DNA from: Mastigias papua
Taxonomy: Eukaryota; Cnidaria; Scyphozoa; Rhizostomeae; Mastigiidae
Length of the DNA stretch: 64,000 nucleotides
Direction of reading: 5' to 3'
Assembly: GCA_964019165.1 (NCBI GenBank)
Contig: OZ025271.1
Location: 11,518,259 to 11,582,258 of the forward strand
Below are positions 27,041 to 39,180 of this stretch, in pieces; position 1 is the stretch's first letter, and every line of letters starts with the position of its first letter. The translations under genes were made by a program, and so were the position numbers. The notes beneath the pieces were generated by a model that was not told the DNA's origin, searched no databases, and was given only the letters and a program-made list of their open reading frames with translations.

Positions 27041-28183
27041 TGTGGTGGATTTTGGTGTAGTCTCAACAGAAAGAGCAATTTTCATGTCAGTATTTATGTA
27101 AGTGCCATGGAAATGTATCTCTACATTTGAGTGAAAATTAAAGTTTTATACCTCAAAACTGCTTAGCACATGCCCATCAGCAGTTTTTTCCACCTCAAAG
27201 CCATTACTGTCATATGATTGAAGTAAAAGGAGACAGGCGCAATTCTGTGCTTATATTTTATGAAGCCAACAACTGTAACGGCAAAAAAGATGGTCAAGGC
27301 TTTCCCTAGCCCCATATCAGTGCAAAGAAATCGTGCAATCCTAATAGATGGTTATAAGGATATCAGGGAAAATCAGGGGAAAATTAGTAACATTTCACTG
27401 AAAAATTCAGGGAAAATCAGATAATTTTTATCCAACCCTGTAACTGGTCTTATTTACAGGTACTTTTACTTTCATATTGTGCAATGACATGTGGATTCCA
27501 TTGCAGTACTGATGCAAATGCGCATAATTTCATATATTTTTACTATATTTGGGTAAAGCTGAATTCTAAAAGATTGCACTTCATCCTATTCCACTGTACT
27601 ACTGAAAGGTCAGTTTGTTTGATTTACCATAGTCACAGGCTTTATATCCATTGATGACCTCCTATGCAACATTTATTTTTAGCCTGTAAGTAGAAGTCTC
27701 TCACTTGGTCATGCATTATATATCAAGAAAATATACAGCATCCAGATTTATTTACAAAACTGGGACGATTATGGAATTAAGTCCACAATTCAAGCATTTT
27801 TTCTCGCCTTGCCTACTTTCAATATCTGGGCGATCCAGTAGGAATCAGCTTATTTCTTTTTTGTAAATAAAAATGGAATACTATACGAGATTTTGTAACT
27901 ACCAGACAGTAGTTAATGGCAGTGCGATAACTAAGGGAAAAAGCATAACAGGGCATTAAGGTGCCTTTTTGTCAAAGAGGAATTTATGTAGATAATAGTA
28001 TTACTGTCTTGCAACTAAGCTATGACTTTTGAATTTGGTGTCTCTAATATCAAAGATCAATAGATACTATCAGACCTTTTCTCCTTATCCGTTTGGAGGA
28101 GAGCATTTTAATAACTGGTGAAAATTGTTTTTCTTGTAATGTAGGAAGTAATCACAGTTTGTTCTTGTGTTGCTTTCAAATAG
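27041..28183. other. No gene seen (intron)
   Basis: Intron sequence. Around 27360-27430 is a degenerate tandem of (aa)ttcagggaaaatcag units, also seen in reverse complement near 41470-41820. Confidence 0.4.
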
Positions 28184-28506
28184 CAAGGTGCAAATGAAAA
28201 TTGAAGAGAATGGAGATTCACATTACAGTACTTCACTTTTAACACTTCAAGTACCAGCAGACTCCATAGACCAAGAGGTCCAACTGAAGATAGGAAAAGC
28301 AGATGAATCAAAGGTGCCACCAATTGATTGTGAATTTGGTGAAATGATTTTAAGTGAAGTTATACAGATTGAGCCAATGGAGCTGAACTTCAAGATACCA
28401 GCTGTTCTGTCAATAAAGCACAGTGTGATCGAGATGCCGGAGTGTTCTTCTATTGTAATAAAATCCTATGATCATGAAACACAAGAATGGACGATACTTA
28501 ACACTG
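28184..28506 (+). CDS. ZU5/UPA gene, exon coding ZU5 domain 1
   Basis: A 323-nt exon between a pyrimidine-rich acceptor (tgttgctttcaaatag) and donor GTATGT; it starts after a phase-2 intron and ends in phase 1. It encodes about 107 residues with the ZU5 pattern: TSLLTLQVPADSIDQEVQLKI (strand plus the P.gai. block), then MILSEVIQIEPMELNFKIPAVLSIKH (the L.S.v..l.P....F..Pv.l..pH signature), then the closing W of ETQEWTILNTG. ZU5 domains mediate protein interactions and, in PIDD1 and UNC5 relatives, autoinhibition or autoproteolysis. No HFS autocleavage motif lies inside this exon. Confidence 0.85.
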
Positions 28507-28895
28507 GTATGTTAAAGGCAAATCTCTACTTTGATGCATATTTGTTCCAATAATTTTGTTCTGATTGTCAATTTGCTGTACAGAGTTATCATTTGAACAT
28601 CGATTGAAATGCTATCCGCCTTGTGAAATGCTTAGTGAGTCTTTCATATATATCTATTGTGTAAGGCATGACTCTGAATATTTTAAGTATGAATCTAATG
28701 TATGCATAGTTGTCGAATAGAGAGTAGTTTTATGGTCTTAGTGTATCATATGTACGATTAGAGAATTACCATAACTACGTTTTTTATGCCAATTTATTTA
28801 CGATTAATTTACGATAACACAGTTACTTCTTACTTCAGTAGAAATAGCGTATGAATGCTGAAATTTTTTAATTTTGTAATTTTCTGACTTTGTAG
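28507..28895. other. Intron
   Basis: A 389-bp phase-1 intron, GTATGT..TAG. Nothing else seen. Confidence 0.75.
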
Positions 28896-29098
28896 AGGAA
28901 GAGATGCAGGGACCAATGACAAAAGCTGCAAAGATCTTAAAAACATCTCTTTTTGTTTTATGCACTTCTCTCGATTCCGATAATTACCACGTTCCTAAAC
29001 TTGGCGGATCATATTCACCATTTGATGCAAAGTATGGTGTCACACTCATATTCGAAGAAAATGCATTTGGTGATGATACTGCCATGCTTGAATTCAAG
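28896..29098 (+). CDS. ZU5/UPA gene, exon coding start of ZU5 domain 2
   Basis: A 203-nt exon (acceptor ctttgtag, donor GTCTGT) from phase 1 to phase 0. About 67 residues include GGSYSPFDAKYGVTLIFEENAFGDDTAMLEFKV. This resembles the first half of a ZU5 fold (GG.f.....GV.L.iP.nA......), suggesting a second ZU5 unit directly after the first, as in PIDD1 and ankyrins. Confidence 0.75.
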
Positions 29099-29169
29099 GT
29101 CTGTCTTTAGCACATTCGAAAGTCTATGTACCATAAGAATCTTATTTTTCATGTAGAGGATGTAGAGGA

Positions 29170-29765
29170 CTGTGGTTTCTTCAGCTTTTTGTAAGTACCT
29201 CAATGACTTTTCGCGAGTATTGTATGTAGCCTGGTTCTTGAGATGATTGACGATTGAATGTCACAGTCTTGGTTCTTGTCATTGGGGTCGCAGATGTGTT
29301 TGGAAATTTCCATATTGCTACCGCATTTTCTGTTGCGGAAAAATAATTTAATGTTTCGCAAATCATTGTTTAATGTCGCGCAAATCGTTGTTTAAATGTC
29401 GCTCCATTCATGCCAATGCAGCTCTTTCTAGTAGTCGCTAGTAACTTTTTCATCTGCAGTGACTTGCACTTTGTAAATGATGTTACTTGACTTGCAATTG
29501 TTCTTTTATGGGCACTAATCTTTCTTCTAGCAGTTGCATGCTTGTTCTTGTATTTTGGTGGATTTGGCATTGGCGAATTTCTTTTTATGCTTGCTTATGA
29601 TAGATTCAATGTTCTCCATAGAGCTGTAGCTTATTTCGAAATTGTTTTTGTTTAATATTTGGTGGAATTTAAGATGCCTTGGGAGGTGTTTAGGTAATAG
29701 CTTCAGGAAAATGCGGCCAATGTTGGTTTTAGGCACTTGTATGGGGGGGAGGAGTTGTACCAAAT
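29170..29765 (-). pseudogene. PLE-type C-terminal fragment (Cys-rich linker plus GIY-YIG) in host intron
   Basis: Minus-strand remnant of a third PLE family. LLPPIQVPKTNIGRIFLKLLPKHLP is followed by NNFEISYSSMENIESII, then a CNC..CP...C metal-binding linker near 29525, then a degenerate GIY-YIG nuclease part (CIGMNGATFKQRFARH near 29385). Several stops interrupt it. The GIY-YIG domain normally nicks the target DNA for PLE integration. It sits in the intron between the exons at 28896 and 30397. Confidence 0.6.
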
Positions 29766-30396
29766 GTTATTTCGTTGCTTGTTGCTAAAGCAGAAAACGA
29801 AGCATCATTCATTGGTTTTTAAGCTTTTTGCGATAGTCTTGGGACACTTTTTCACTTTTTGCCTTCTAAAATGAAATATTATCTTCCTCTCCTTTTGAAA
29901 CAGTTTTGGTGATTTGAAGAAGTGCATGCGATAATAGAAAATTTTAAGGTGCACGCCAACTCCAAGTTGCCCATAGACGAATCAACGTTGTTCTAGGGAG
30001 AAGGGGGGGTGCATGTATGTAGCAGTGATTACAATATCTAGATGAAGTAGTTTTTACCAGTTTTTTGTAAGTGTCCCAATGAGTTTTGCCGAGTGTTTTA
30101 GCCTGCTCCTAGTCTTAATTATGAATATTATAGCAAAGCTGCGATTTCCAAGAACAGAAGTTCAAGCTACTATAAATATCTCCAGTATCTAGGATAAATG
30201 TATGAAAACAATATGAAGAGTCTTTGTTATAGCCTCCTACTCCGATAGCTTTCTAAAGCTATTTAAGGAAGATCTATTTTATTTTAACCATCCTATTGCT
30301 TGTTTACTCTTGATTTGGTTGTCAGGATTTTTATCTAATTCTTGTCTATTCATTGGTTTTTATTCACACGTTGTATTTTCGGCATCTTTATTTCAG
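29766..30396. other. Intron, no feature seen
   Basis: Remaining part of the 1.3-kb host intron. Confidence 0.5.
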
Positions 30397-30659
30397 ATGA
30401 ACGTATTTTCTGAGAAGGCAATTGAAGAATTAAGCACTTTTGGGTTGAGGCCATTTCCTATTATGCATATGATGGAGAAATATGGGAATCAGCCTGTAAA
30501 ACCAGTTACTTTAATACTGCGTCTGAATAGAGCAATGCAACAAGATGAGAAGTTACTTATCTTGCATGGAAATAATGGCAAGATCGAAGATGTCACGGAA
30601 ACCACTATCTGTGACATTGGACTGAGCTTTCTGAAAGTTCGATTGGATCATTTTTCTTA
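30397..30659 (+). CDS. ZU5/UPA gene, exon coding end of ZU5 domain 2
   Basis: A 263-nt exon, phase 0 to phase 2, acceptor tttatttcag, donor GTAAGT. Its residues include GLRPFPIMHMMEKYG, then VKPVTLILRLN, DEKLLILHGNNGKIEDVTE and a terminal LSFLKVRLDHFS. The block order (P.PV.L.L, LL...W/I-EDVT, F.V..HFS) matches the second half of a ZU5 domain. The closing HFS is the motif at which PIDD1-type ZU5 domains self-cleave; whether this protein does so is unknown. Confidence 0.8.
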
Positions 30660-31590
30660 GTAAGTTTGTCTTTGCTGTAATAGAATGTAATCGTCATTTT
30701 GCACTAACTAATTCTACTTGTATATATCATTATTCCTACATGGCATGTTATTTTTTCATGTGCCTCAGTCCTTTCTATTCAAATGCCTGTAGCAATTCTA
30801 AATACTTACTGCGATGATTGTGGTTTGCTATCAATTATCTATTTATACAAATCTCTGCTTGTGCCTTGTTTTGTGACACTTTGTGAAAGACGTACATTAT
30901 ATCCAGTTTGTTTATGTCTGATGTGTTAGCTGAAAGAACTTCCGGAAAAATTCAAGTATTCCTGCTCTTCTCAATGCAGTTTTGTTACTCTATGTTACAA
31001 AGACATCATTAATATGCAGATAATTGCAATTTGGAAGAAATTCCTGCTGTATCGCTGATTGCTTATATTGCCACGCGTAAGCAGTTGCTATTAAATATTC
31101 CTAAAGTCAAGCTGCTTGGTCAACGACTTCTGCAATAGATTGCTTCGTACCTTCATTAGAGTGCGCTTTTATTTCTTTGGTAGTAGCATTATGCATCGTT
31201 TTACCTCCTGTAACTTTGCTTCACTACGAGGTAGAACGAAAACATGAACATGTATTGCTTGTTTCTAGAGCTAGACCTTTGATGGTACAGCTCTATATCA
31301 TAGCTTCTTGCTGCCATAGATCATTTGATGGCATACCTCTGATGACATAACCACGCCGATGTTTGTTTAAACTTTCTCTTTTTACTTCTATGTCCCTGTA
31401 GTGTCAGCCTTCATCTTCAATTTCATTCCTTCATTTTAATCAATTTCGTAAAAAGTATACTTTAATTATGTTCACTATTTGTATAGGAAAGATATATATA
31501 TATATATATATGAATGAGCCAGTTAATTACGTCAATCAAAGAAAACACAGTGAAAGTAGTCGATAAGCTAAAATAAATTAATGTATTATG
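30660..31590. other. Intron, no feature seen
   Basis: Left part of a 4.4-kb host intron, upstream of the LINE insertion. Confidence 0.5.
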
Positions 31591-31594
31591 CCAA

Positions 31595-34500
31595 TCTGTG
31601 GGTAACGTGACTTCTAATTTATGTGGCAGATGTAGCAAAAGAGTAAATTTGAACCAAAAGTTTTTAATTTGCCAGCAATGTAGCCATCGTATCCATATTA
31701 TTTGCACTGACATCTCACCTAATGATTAGCAAGTATTCTGTGCTGATCCCTGGATTAAAGACTGGATCTGCCTTTCTTGTACTACCATAAACATCGCAAG
31801 AATATCCCATCCACCCTCGAGACTGATCAGCCCCTACTTGCCCTAGGTGATATAAATCTTCCCTCCCTTACCCTATCTTGTCCCATCTTTTGAAACAACT
31901 TCCTAGCTAACGAACGTGCCATACCTGTCTGATTATGATATAGACAAAATCTGAATTTTCATAGAGATTCACAATATTGGACAATAAACAAGCTTGCCTC
32001 TTTAGAAGACTCAAATAAAGACTTCAGTTTTTCATGTGAATATCTGTAGCCTTCCACTCCGTCATGATGAATTTCTTGGCTTCCTATCTTACATAGACAT
32101 TGATTTCAAAATAATTAATCTATCTGAAATTAGACTTTCAAGCGATATCTCCAAACGCTGTAATATTGATATCCCTGACTACAATTTTCATTATACTAGT
32201 TCACATAACTCTGCTGCTGGCCACCGAAAACCTAATCTGTCTGTTAATAAAAGGGGCGTCCTTTCGCTCTGCAATAATGATTTTGAATCAATCTGACTTG
32301 AAATAGATAACACAAAAGCTAAAACATTTTATGCTGCTGTGCATATCGTCATCCAAGCACTTATGCATGGATTTTGCAATCATTTGTAGGAGAAGTTATC
32401 AATAATTGAAAACGAAAATAAGCTGATTTGCATATTGGGAGATTGTACTATAAACCTGATAGAATATGAAAATCATGCTTCAACCAACAATTTCATTAAT
32501 ATGGTGTTCTCTCAGTACCTACAGCCTATAGTTCTTCATCCAACTCGCATCACAGACACAGCACCTACATTTATTGACCAAATGTTTTGTTAGTTATACC
32601 TTAGGGTCCAATATTAAAGATGGAAATATCCTAACTATATCAGATAATCTACCTCAATGTTGTATAATATCTGAATTCAAGTGTGACTACAAAAATATAT
32701 TTCATTTTTCTTATGATTATTACCACTTTCATGTTATCAAGTTTCATGCTGATTTTGTAAACATGGACTTTTCCTTTATTTCTAACAAACGCTCTGATTT
32801 GAAGTTCAAATTTGACCAATTCTTACTTAATCATCATAGCCTTGTTAAAAATCATTGTCCCAAAAAACATTTGAATAAAAAGAGACTGAAACTAAGAGGT
32901 TAAACCATGGATTAGTGGGCGCATTCGAAAGATGATGAGAATCAGGGATAGGTTGTTTCAGCAGTTTTAATCTACCGATTCTGCAATTCGTGTTGTAAAT
33001 GAGCTTAACGAGTCTAAGACAAATACTATCATCATTATTGTGAGTAAACCAAGAGTAACAGCTCTGTATAGGAATAAAGAGCGTTGTAACCCTGAAATCG
33101 AATAGTGGAATTAAAATTTTACACCTTACAACTAATGATAGGTCCCAGATTAAGGACCCAGTTGAAATAGCCAATCATTTTAATTTTTACTTTACTAGCG
33201 TTGCAAAGGACACCACCAAGAATATCCCTGGAAATCCAAGGTCTCCCCTCTCACATATGACTAATCCAAACCAGGATCTTCCAATGAAGTATCAGAGACC
33301 ATTAAATTTTTAAAGAATGGTTAATCTAATGGTCCAAATAGCATTCCAATTAAGTTATTGAAAATTCTAGATCCACACGTTTCTGATGTTCTATCTAATT
33401 TGATCAACGAATCCTTTGAAACCAGTATTTTTCTTGATAAGCTAAAAATTGCAATAGTGATACCAGTATTTGAGAAAGGTCTTACTTCTAATAAATTGAA
33501 TTATTGACCAATGTTTCTTCTTTCAATCTTCAGCAAATTATTTGAAAAACCAATTTATAAGCATCTCTATAGATTTCTGGAAGTATCTGAATCGTTCCTT
33601 AGGTTAAACTTTGGGTTTCGTAGTGGACACTCAATTGATCATGCACTAGTTAGCTTAACCAAAAAAATTAAGAATTCTCTAGATAATAATAGATGTGAGT
33701 GCGTAATATTTGTTGATCTATAAAAAGCTTTTTTAACACTGTAGATCATGAAATCCCCCTAAGTAAACTGGAAGATTATGGAATCAGAGGAAGCTCTATA
33801 ACCTGCTTTAAATCATATCTAAATGATCGCAAGCAATTTTTGTTCGTATTGGCCATTCATCTTCCATTTGTAATATAGCACGTGGTGTCGCTCAGTTGTC
33901 AGCACTAGGTCCCTTGCTATTTTTAATTTATTTAAATGGCCTCCCAAACTCTTCGATACTGTTAAAGTCTTTCTTATTTGCTGATGACACCAATGTTTAA
34001 TTTGAAAGCGATAATTGCACAATATTGATAAAAACAATCAAGAAAGACCTGAAGAAGGTTAGAACTTGGATGGATCGCAATAAACTTGCATTGAACATTG
34101 AAAAACCTACTTTGTTCTGTTTCATTCACCGAAGCAGAAATTATCAGACCTGATCCATCTTAGATTTGGGAAAAGAAATATGAAACGAGCTAAGTATGTT
34201 GAATTCCTAGGTATCATTTTGGACGAGCACCTCTCGTAGAAATACCACCTATGTGCACTTCGAAAAAAACTTTCTAGAACAACTGGACGTTTTTTCAAAC
34301 TGAGGCACTGGATTCCTTTGCCAACTCTTGTCTGTCTTTATAACTCACTTTTGTCATATTTTCTAAATTATGGAATTATTGTTTGGAGCCTTACGTTCGA
34401 GACATACCTTATTCAGCTATTCTTTTACAAAAGAAGATCCTTAGATGTATAAAATTTTAACCACCTACAATTCTACCTACAACTATATTTCATTCCTTGA

Positions 34501-34800
34501 AGGTACTCAGACTTGAAGGCATATTTCATTTAGATTTATCGACATTTGTTTATAAAGCTAAAAGTAATATCTCGCCAGTCCACTTTCACAACTATTTCAC
34601 CCTCGATTCATAGTTCATGGTTTCGAAACTCGTCAAGCTACAAGAGGACGATCTTTTATGGACTCAACACAGTACAATACTTTGGATCCAAATTATGGAA
34701 TACTCTTCCACTATTTATACGTGTTGCTGGTTCTATCACTGCTTTTTGATCTAAATTGGCAACTTATGTTATTGACACCTATACGTAACTGGTAAATTTT
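31595..34800 (+). mobile_element. Decayed CR1-like LINE in host intron
   Basis: Ordered remnants on the + strand: a PHD-like zinc finger (CGRCSKRVNLNQKFLICQQC..H..C near 31645-31720, then WICLSC); an endonuclease (NICSLPLRHDEFLGFL at 32037, LSEIRLSSDI near 32130); RT fingers/palm (FGFRSGHSIDHALVSL near 33610, degenerate DD box LFADDTNV near 33985); and the C-terminus (RTIFYGLNTVQYFGSKLWNTLP near 34655). It is nearly full length but has many stops, so it is an old insertion. It explains most of the 4.4-kb intron. Confidence 0.8.
32036..34760 (+). pseudogene. LINE ORF2 (AP endonuclease plus reverse transcriptase)
   Basis: Disrupted coding region of the LINE. The endonuclease portion is clearest at 32036-32296. 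The linker occupies 32574-32903. RT motifs are at 33511-33723 (SIFSKLFEKPIYKHLYRFLE, then FVDL*KAF with a stop inside motif A), followed by the degenerate palm. The tail has FGSKLWNTLP at 34680. No functional product is possible. Confidence 0.75.
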
Positions 34801-35044
34801 ATTAGGCTTAACTGGTTCATTTATGTTATTGTCCTTATTGTTGTTGTGTATATCATTATTCTTTTTAAGTATTCTCTTACTGGGGACTCTCTCTCGATTA
34901 GTTGAACTATTTAGAGAGTTCTCATTAGTCAACCTATTCTATATACAGTATATAATTTAATTTTCTTTTATTTTCTCTTTCAATTGCTGGTGCAATGTTT
35001 AATTGACGTTTTCTGGTACTATTCCCTTTTTATTCTATTTCCAG

Positions 35045-35350
35045 CGAAATTCTCGTAGGCATATGCGTTGCGGCGACTGCGACAACGGTGATTCAGTTGG
35101 TAGAACAATACGTAAGGCCTCGTTTTCTTGCACGTATCTATCCATTTGAAACGTCCAATTCAGAGAGTACGGCATTATTATTTCAAGTTGGTTGCTGTGA
35201 AGAGCAAAGGAAAAAAGAATTATTGGATGATCCTTCGCTTGTTAAAGCTAAACCTATGGGTTTCTGCCAAATTGAATTATATAATGGAACAAACATGACA
35301 GTGAATCTTGAAGGTCACTATCAACTTGCTGATGGACAAGTAACCTTGAA
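35045..35350 (+). CDS. ZU5/UPA gene, exon with probable UPA-like region
   Basis: A 306-nt exon (acceptor tctatttccag, donor GTAAGG) from phase 2 to phase 2. It encodes IQLVEQYVRPRFLARIYPFE, a short segment, then ALLFQVGCCEEQRKKELLDD and KAKPMGFCQIELYNGTNMTVNLEGHYQL. Position after tandem ZU5 domains and the alternating strand pattern suggest a UPA-like domain, the usual partner of ZU5 in PIDD1, ankyrin and UNC5. The assignment is by architecture more than by motif. The frame would stop at TAA if the donor were not used. Confidence 0.65.
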
Positions 35351-35459
35351 GTAAGGCTTGTTTTCATTTGTTTTATTTGAGAGGTATTATTTTGAAAGCG
35401 CAGTATAACGATATATTTGTAGATAAATTTTAATAGTGAATTTTAATGTGAAGAAAGAA

Positions 35460-35885
35460 AAGAAAGTTATATTTAATATTATATTGCCGTAGAATGGAAC
35501 AGTTGTTGATAATATATTTGCAATTAATATAAAATAAAATAATATGATATAATATAATGTAATATAATATAAAATAAAATAATATAGTATAATTTAATAT
35601 AATATAATATTATGTAATTTAAAATAATATAATATAATAGAATGTACTGTAATACAATATAATATAATATAGTATAATATAATATAATATAATATAATAT
35701 AATATTATGTAATTTAAAAATATGATGTGATTACTGTAATATAATATAACACGTATTATTTCATATAATATAATGTGATATAGTATAAATTGATATAATA
35801 TGAGAAAAATAATATAATTTGCGATAATGTAGTGTAATACAATATGACATAAAATAGTATGATATAAAGCAATATAATATATCAT
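35460..35885. repeat. Imperfect AATATA minisatellite-like tract
   Basis: Variable aatataatat/taatataat units over about 420 bp with point changes. The Tyr/Ile/Leu ORF on the minus strand is an artefact. Confidence 0.85.
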
Positions 35886-35902
35886 GAGAAAGTGGACACA
35901 TT

Positions 35903-36135
35903 CTATAGCATACAGAGTTTACCTTTTCGTCCTTCACTCATCAGAATATGAAACTTTGGATTATTACCAGAAGATGAAGTTGAATTTATAACCAGATCTG
36001 GATGAAATCATGTGGTTGAAAGAAAACTGCTGTCAGTTAAGAACATTGTTTGACCAATTGACACCCACTTATTCCTAGTTTAGCTGAAGAGCCCAAGACA
36101 GAAAGGGAACTCTTTTCATCTACATAAATTCTGGC
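35903..36135 (-). mobile_element. Very diverged PLE terminal repeat
   Basis: The same block order as the other PLE terminal repeats (hammerhead-like block near 35912-35951, then ataaccagatctgg, then the pairing tttgaccaattgacaccc region), but strongly mutated. On the minus strand the hammerhead block keeps CTGATGA, GTGAAGGAC and GAAA. Confidence 0.55.
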
Positions 36136-37179
36136 TTTAAGTTTATATGTGGGCGAATTCCAGAAAAACTCACATGGGTTTCTTAAAAATGTCTAATGCT
36201 TTGTGTGATTATTCATAAATCTGCTTCAGTCATCTAGTAGAAAGCTATACATCGTAATATGGCGCTCTTGCGATTACTTTATGTATGTAGAAGCTACAAT
36301 CGACCTTTCTTTAACCACACTATGGGATTGTTTGAAGGGCACGTGCTAATCAGCTTAAAATGATTGCTCAGTTGTTGAGTCCGAGAGATCTGATTGGTTG
36401 ATGACATCTGCGGATCAATCCGTTAGGCCAAACAGTAGCACAGTCTTTCGTCCTTGTCGAGTTGGAAGATGAAACTGATTGAAAATCACAAAAAGTTGCT
36501 TTACATCATGGACAAGACAGGGTTCGATCACTACAAAGTGTAAGGAAGTAACAGAAATGTATGCTATCTTCTATCTGAGAGTAAGTAGAAGAGGAGATTA
36601 TACCTGGACCTATTGAATGAAGGCAAGATGCTGTTACGAGAATGAATGAGCTTCTCAAACGGTTGAGAGTTGTTTGATTTCTGTATTGAAAACATAAATT
36701 AAAGAAGGAGTGAAAATGACACAAAATCCACAATAGTTCTCATATATTCACGAAACAATCTCTGAACAAACTGCCTAGCTGTTTATGTTGCCCACATTCT
36801 AAAGAGGTTCACGTCAAGTCTGGTGGAAGGAAATGAGGCGGATGTTAGCAAGACGTATCACCGCATTTCCTCATAATTCATACATTAAATGAAAGTACTC
36901 GTCCAGCTCATTAAGACTGTGAAATAAAATTTTGCGGAATACCGAAAGTGAACAGAGTTACAGCAACATATCACTCACCTACTTTGCAATCCCCGCCATG
37001 CTTACTCCGTCTAAGATGCAAGCTGTAGCAATCAAATAAGAATAAGCGTCCTACACGATGACCTGAAACCTTATAGATATTTACATCTAAACACTTTTAT
37101 TGTCTGCCAGGTATAAGCATTTGTCCTCAATCTGACAAGAAAAACACAACCCTCTGCGGCAACTGGCCTTCATGGGTAC
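36136..37179. other. No gene seen
   Basis: Intron sequence of the host gene. Nothing recognised. Confidence 0.45.
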
Positions 37180-37272
37180 AGTTTGGTGCCACAAGCATTC
37201 AAATCAAGGTTGTATCTACCTTGATGTGAATGTTGACAGCTACCTTGATTTGAATGCTTGTGGCGCCAAACT
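37180..37272. repeat. 93-bp near-perfect hairpin (fold-back MITE or small-RNA precursor-like)
   Basis: 31-bp arms (37180-37210 and 37242-37272) are complementary except at one position, a GT/GC difference in ttggYgcc. The loop is 31 nt. No flanking target duplication is evident. The size and pairing are those of a fold-back MITE or an miRNA/siRNA-like precursor; nothing distinguishes them here. Confidence 0.7.
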
Positions 37273-37879
37273 TAATTTTTGATTTCCCTATTCATTAACC
37301 TCTAAACACTCTAACTTATGAATTTCATCTAATTTAAGCAATTACTAACGAAAATAGTTTTTGTACTGTATACCCACCTTACATACAGTGATTTCACAGA
37401 AGCAATATGGAAGATGTTTATTGAATATTTTGGTTCGAAGATAACCACAATCAAAAAATAGCTCAAGTTTTTACTATTTCTGTAATGATTCTTTTTAACT
37501 GTAATTTCTATAATAAATTCTGCTAACGTTGCTGAGCCCGAATATGGTTCTTGCTAACACTTGTTCGTCTAACTCTTCTCTTTACGTATAACAGAACTTT
37601 CACGCCTTCTCTAAGTGTTTAATTTGTCCCTTTTTATATCTACTGTTTCGAAAAATCTAAAAGCTATATCTAAGAAAATTCTTGAAAACTATTACGTCAT
37701 ACATGGCAACTATCGACATGTAAGCGAGGCCAAATGGCCTAAGCGTCAAGTAGAATGCTCTGGAAGGTTTCGAGAAGCTCTAAGTATTACACAGCACAAT
37801 GTTGCTCAATACCAATAGCTACAAGCATAGAGTATGGATAACGAAATCTGTAATCGATAGTTCTAGACACGGAAGGTCT
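37273..37879. other. No gene seen
   Basis: Noncoding; no recognised feature. Confidence 0.45.
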
Positions 37880-38350
37880 ACAACTACAGTAAATGTCAAT
37901 GACCTTTGTTGTTCTATGGATGGCCTAGCTTCGACTATCGCCCCTAAGGTAATATTGCCTCTCTTCTGAGCATATTTTAGAAATCGAATGACTCTGGAAA
38001 CTTTGGAAGATTTCGCTTTTATGCCATCCTTCCTATCTAAACTGTTGTAGACTTGAACGCCGAGATACGTGGCTTTTGTGACAATGTCAAAGTCAATACT
38101 AATGATTCAAGCTTTAATTTCTCTGCAGTATTACTGAGCACTTGGTGCTTTGGCTTGGTTGCAATTAACATTGGCTGTGTTTTCACAATATCTAGAGAAA
38201 ACGTGTTGCCCATCACTTAGGAATCAAGGTCCTCAAGATTTCTGTTTGTAGATAAAACGCCCGCGTTAAACCTATCTTTAAGGAAGGCAGTGAGGCCTAA
38301 AATTCAAATTCCGTCCTTTCTTAGTTCTCCCTGTAATTTCAAGACATTGA
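37880..38350 (-). pseudogene. LINE reverse transcriptase fragment
   Basis: Minus-strand translation in shifting frames gives NRNLEDLDS, then FSLDIVKTQPMLIATKPKHQVLS, then ATYLGVQVYNSLDRKDGIKAK near 38060 and VSRVIRFLKYAQKRGNITL near 37980. This is the order found after the catalytic box in LINE RTs (N..KT..M, YLGV.ld..L.w..Hi). The fragment is short, with stops. Confidence 0.65.
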
Positions 38351-38944
38351 GATGCTCGCTTTTAACCAGCTATACTAATATCTAATTGAAAGTAATTTGA
38401 TACACCCTGATCAATCAGGATTTCTATTGAGGATTTGATGCACCCTGGTCAATCATGTTCCAAGCATATGATATAAACTCTTAATTTCCTCGTAGAATAT
38501 GAATCATTTTATCTATTATGTCATCTGATGCTTTCTTGGGTATATCTCTATATTCAGAAATGGCGCTTTCCTAAAACCTATAGATGTGCTCCTAGACATT
38601 TCCCCTTAGGCTCCACCTTGGATTCGCAATCGTCCTTGTCCTCCCTTTCACAATCACCTGTGTTGCCACTGGATGAGATTCCTGCTTTATACTTATTGAT
38701 TGTAATAGGCGCTAAAGTGCTACTTCGTACGTGGCAAAAGAGATCTTCATATTTATAGGTCGTGCTCTGAGCACTAGAAAGAACATGTTCGACATAAAGT
38801 ACCTTCTATTTCACCCCAAAGAAATAGTGCTAGATCTACCCCTGATGAAAAGGGGGTCCCTGTAAGAGATGCCCAGTTCTTTAGTGTGTATGGATCGGCG
38901 ACTGCTGATGATATATGATATGACATGACATTATTAATACATGT
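38351..38944. other. No gene seen
   Basis: Noncoding. The 76-codon ORF at 38528-38758 is unrecognised. Confidence 0.4.
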
Positions 38945-39180
38945 ATAAAGTCTGTTGCAATTATAGAACTTCACTACAGCATGAAAAAGTGGCAATATTG
39001 TTTACACATACTTACAGCTTTTTTCTTCCGACAATCGTCAGAGTATGGAATGGTGCATAATGACCTTAAGGTGAGCAGAAATATATAGCCAGATGTAGAT
39101 ACACATGATATGACGAATAATACGTTTAGTTGGCCCCAAGAGTAACCAATTAGCACCTATCCACCATTGTAGAGCTTTCA
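38945..39180 (-). mobile_element. PLE terminal-repeat fragment
   Basis: It starts with tctgttgcaattatagaacttcac and the gcatgaaaaagtgg block, contains a well-preserved hammerhead motif, then ccgaa/cagaaatatatagccagatg, and ends at caccattgta. No coding part is present. Confidence 0.75.
39007..39047 (-). ncRNA. Hammerhead ribozyme-like motif (well-preserved copy)
   Basis: Minus strand 5'-3': CATACT, CTGACGA, TTGTCGGAA, GAAA, AAAGCTGTA, AGTATG. Stem I is a perfect 6-bp CATACT/AGTATG. Stem II closes with TT/AA instead of the GT/AC of other copies, a compensated change. Stem III is minimal and the cleavage triplet would be GUA. All conserved core bases are present. Confidence 0.6.
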
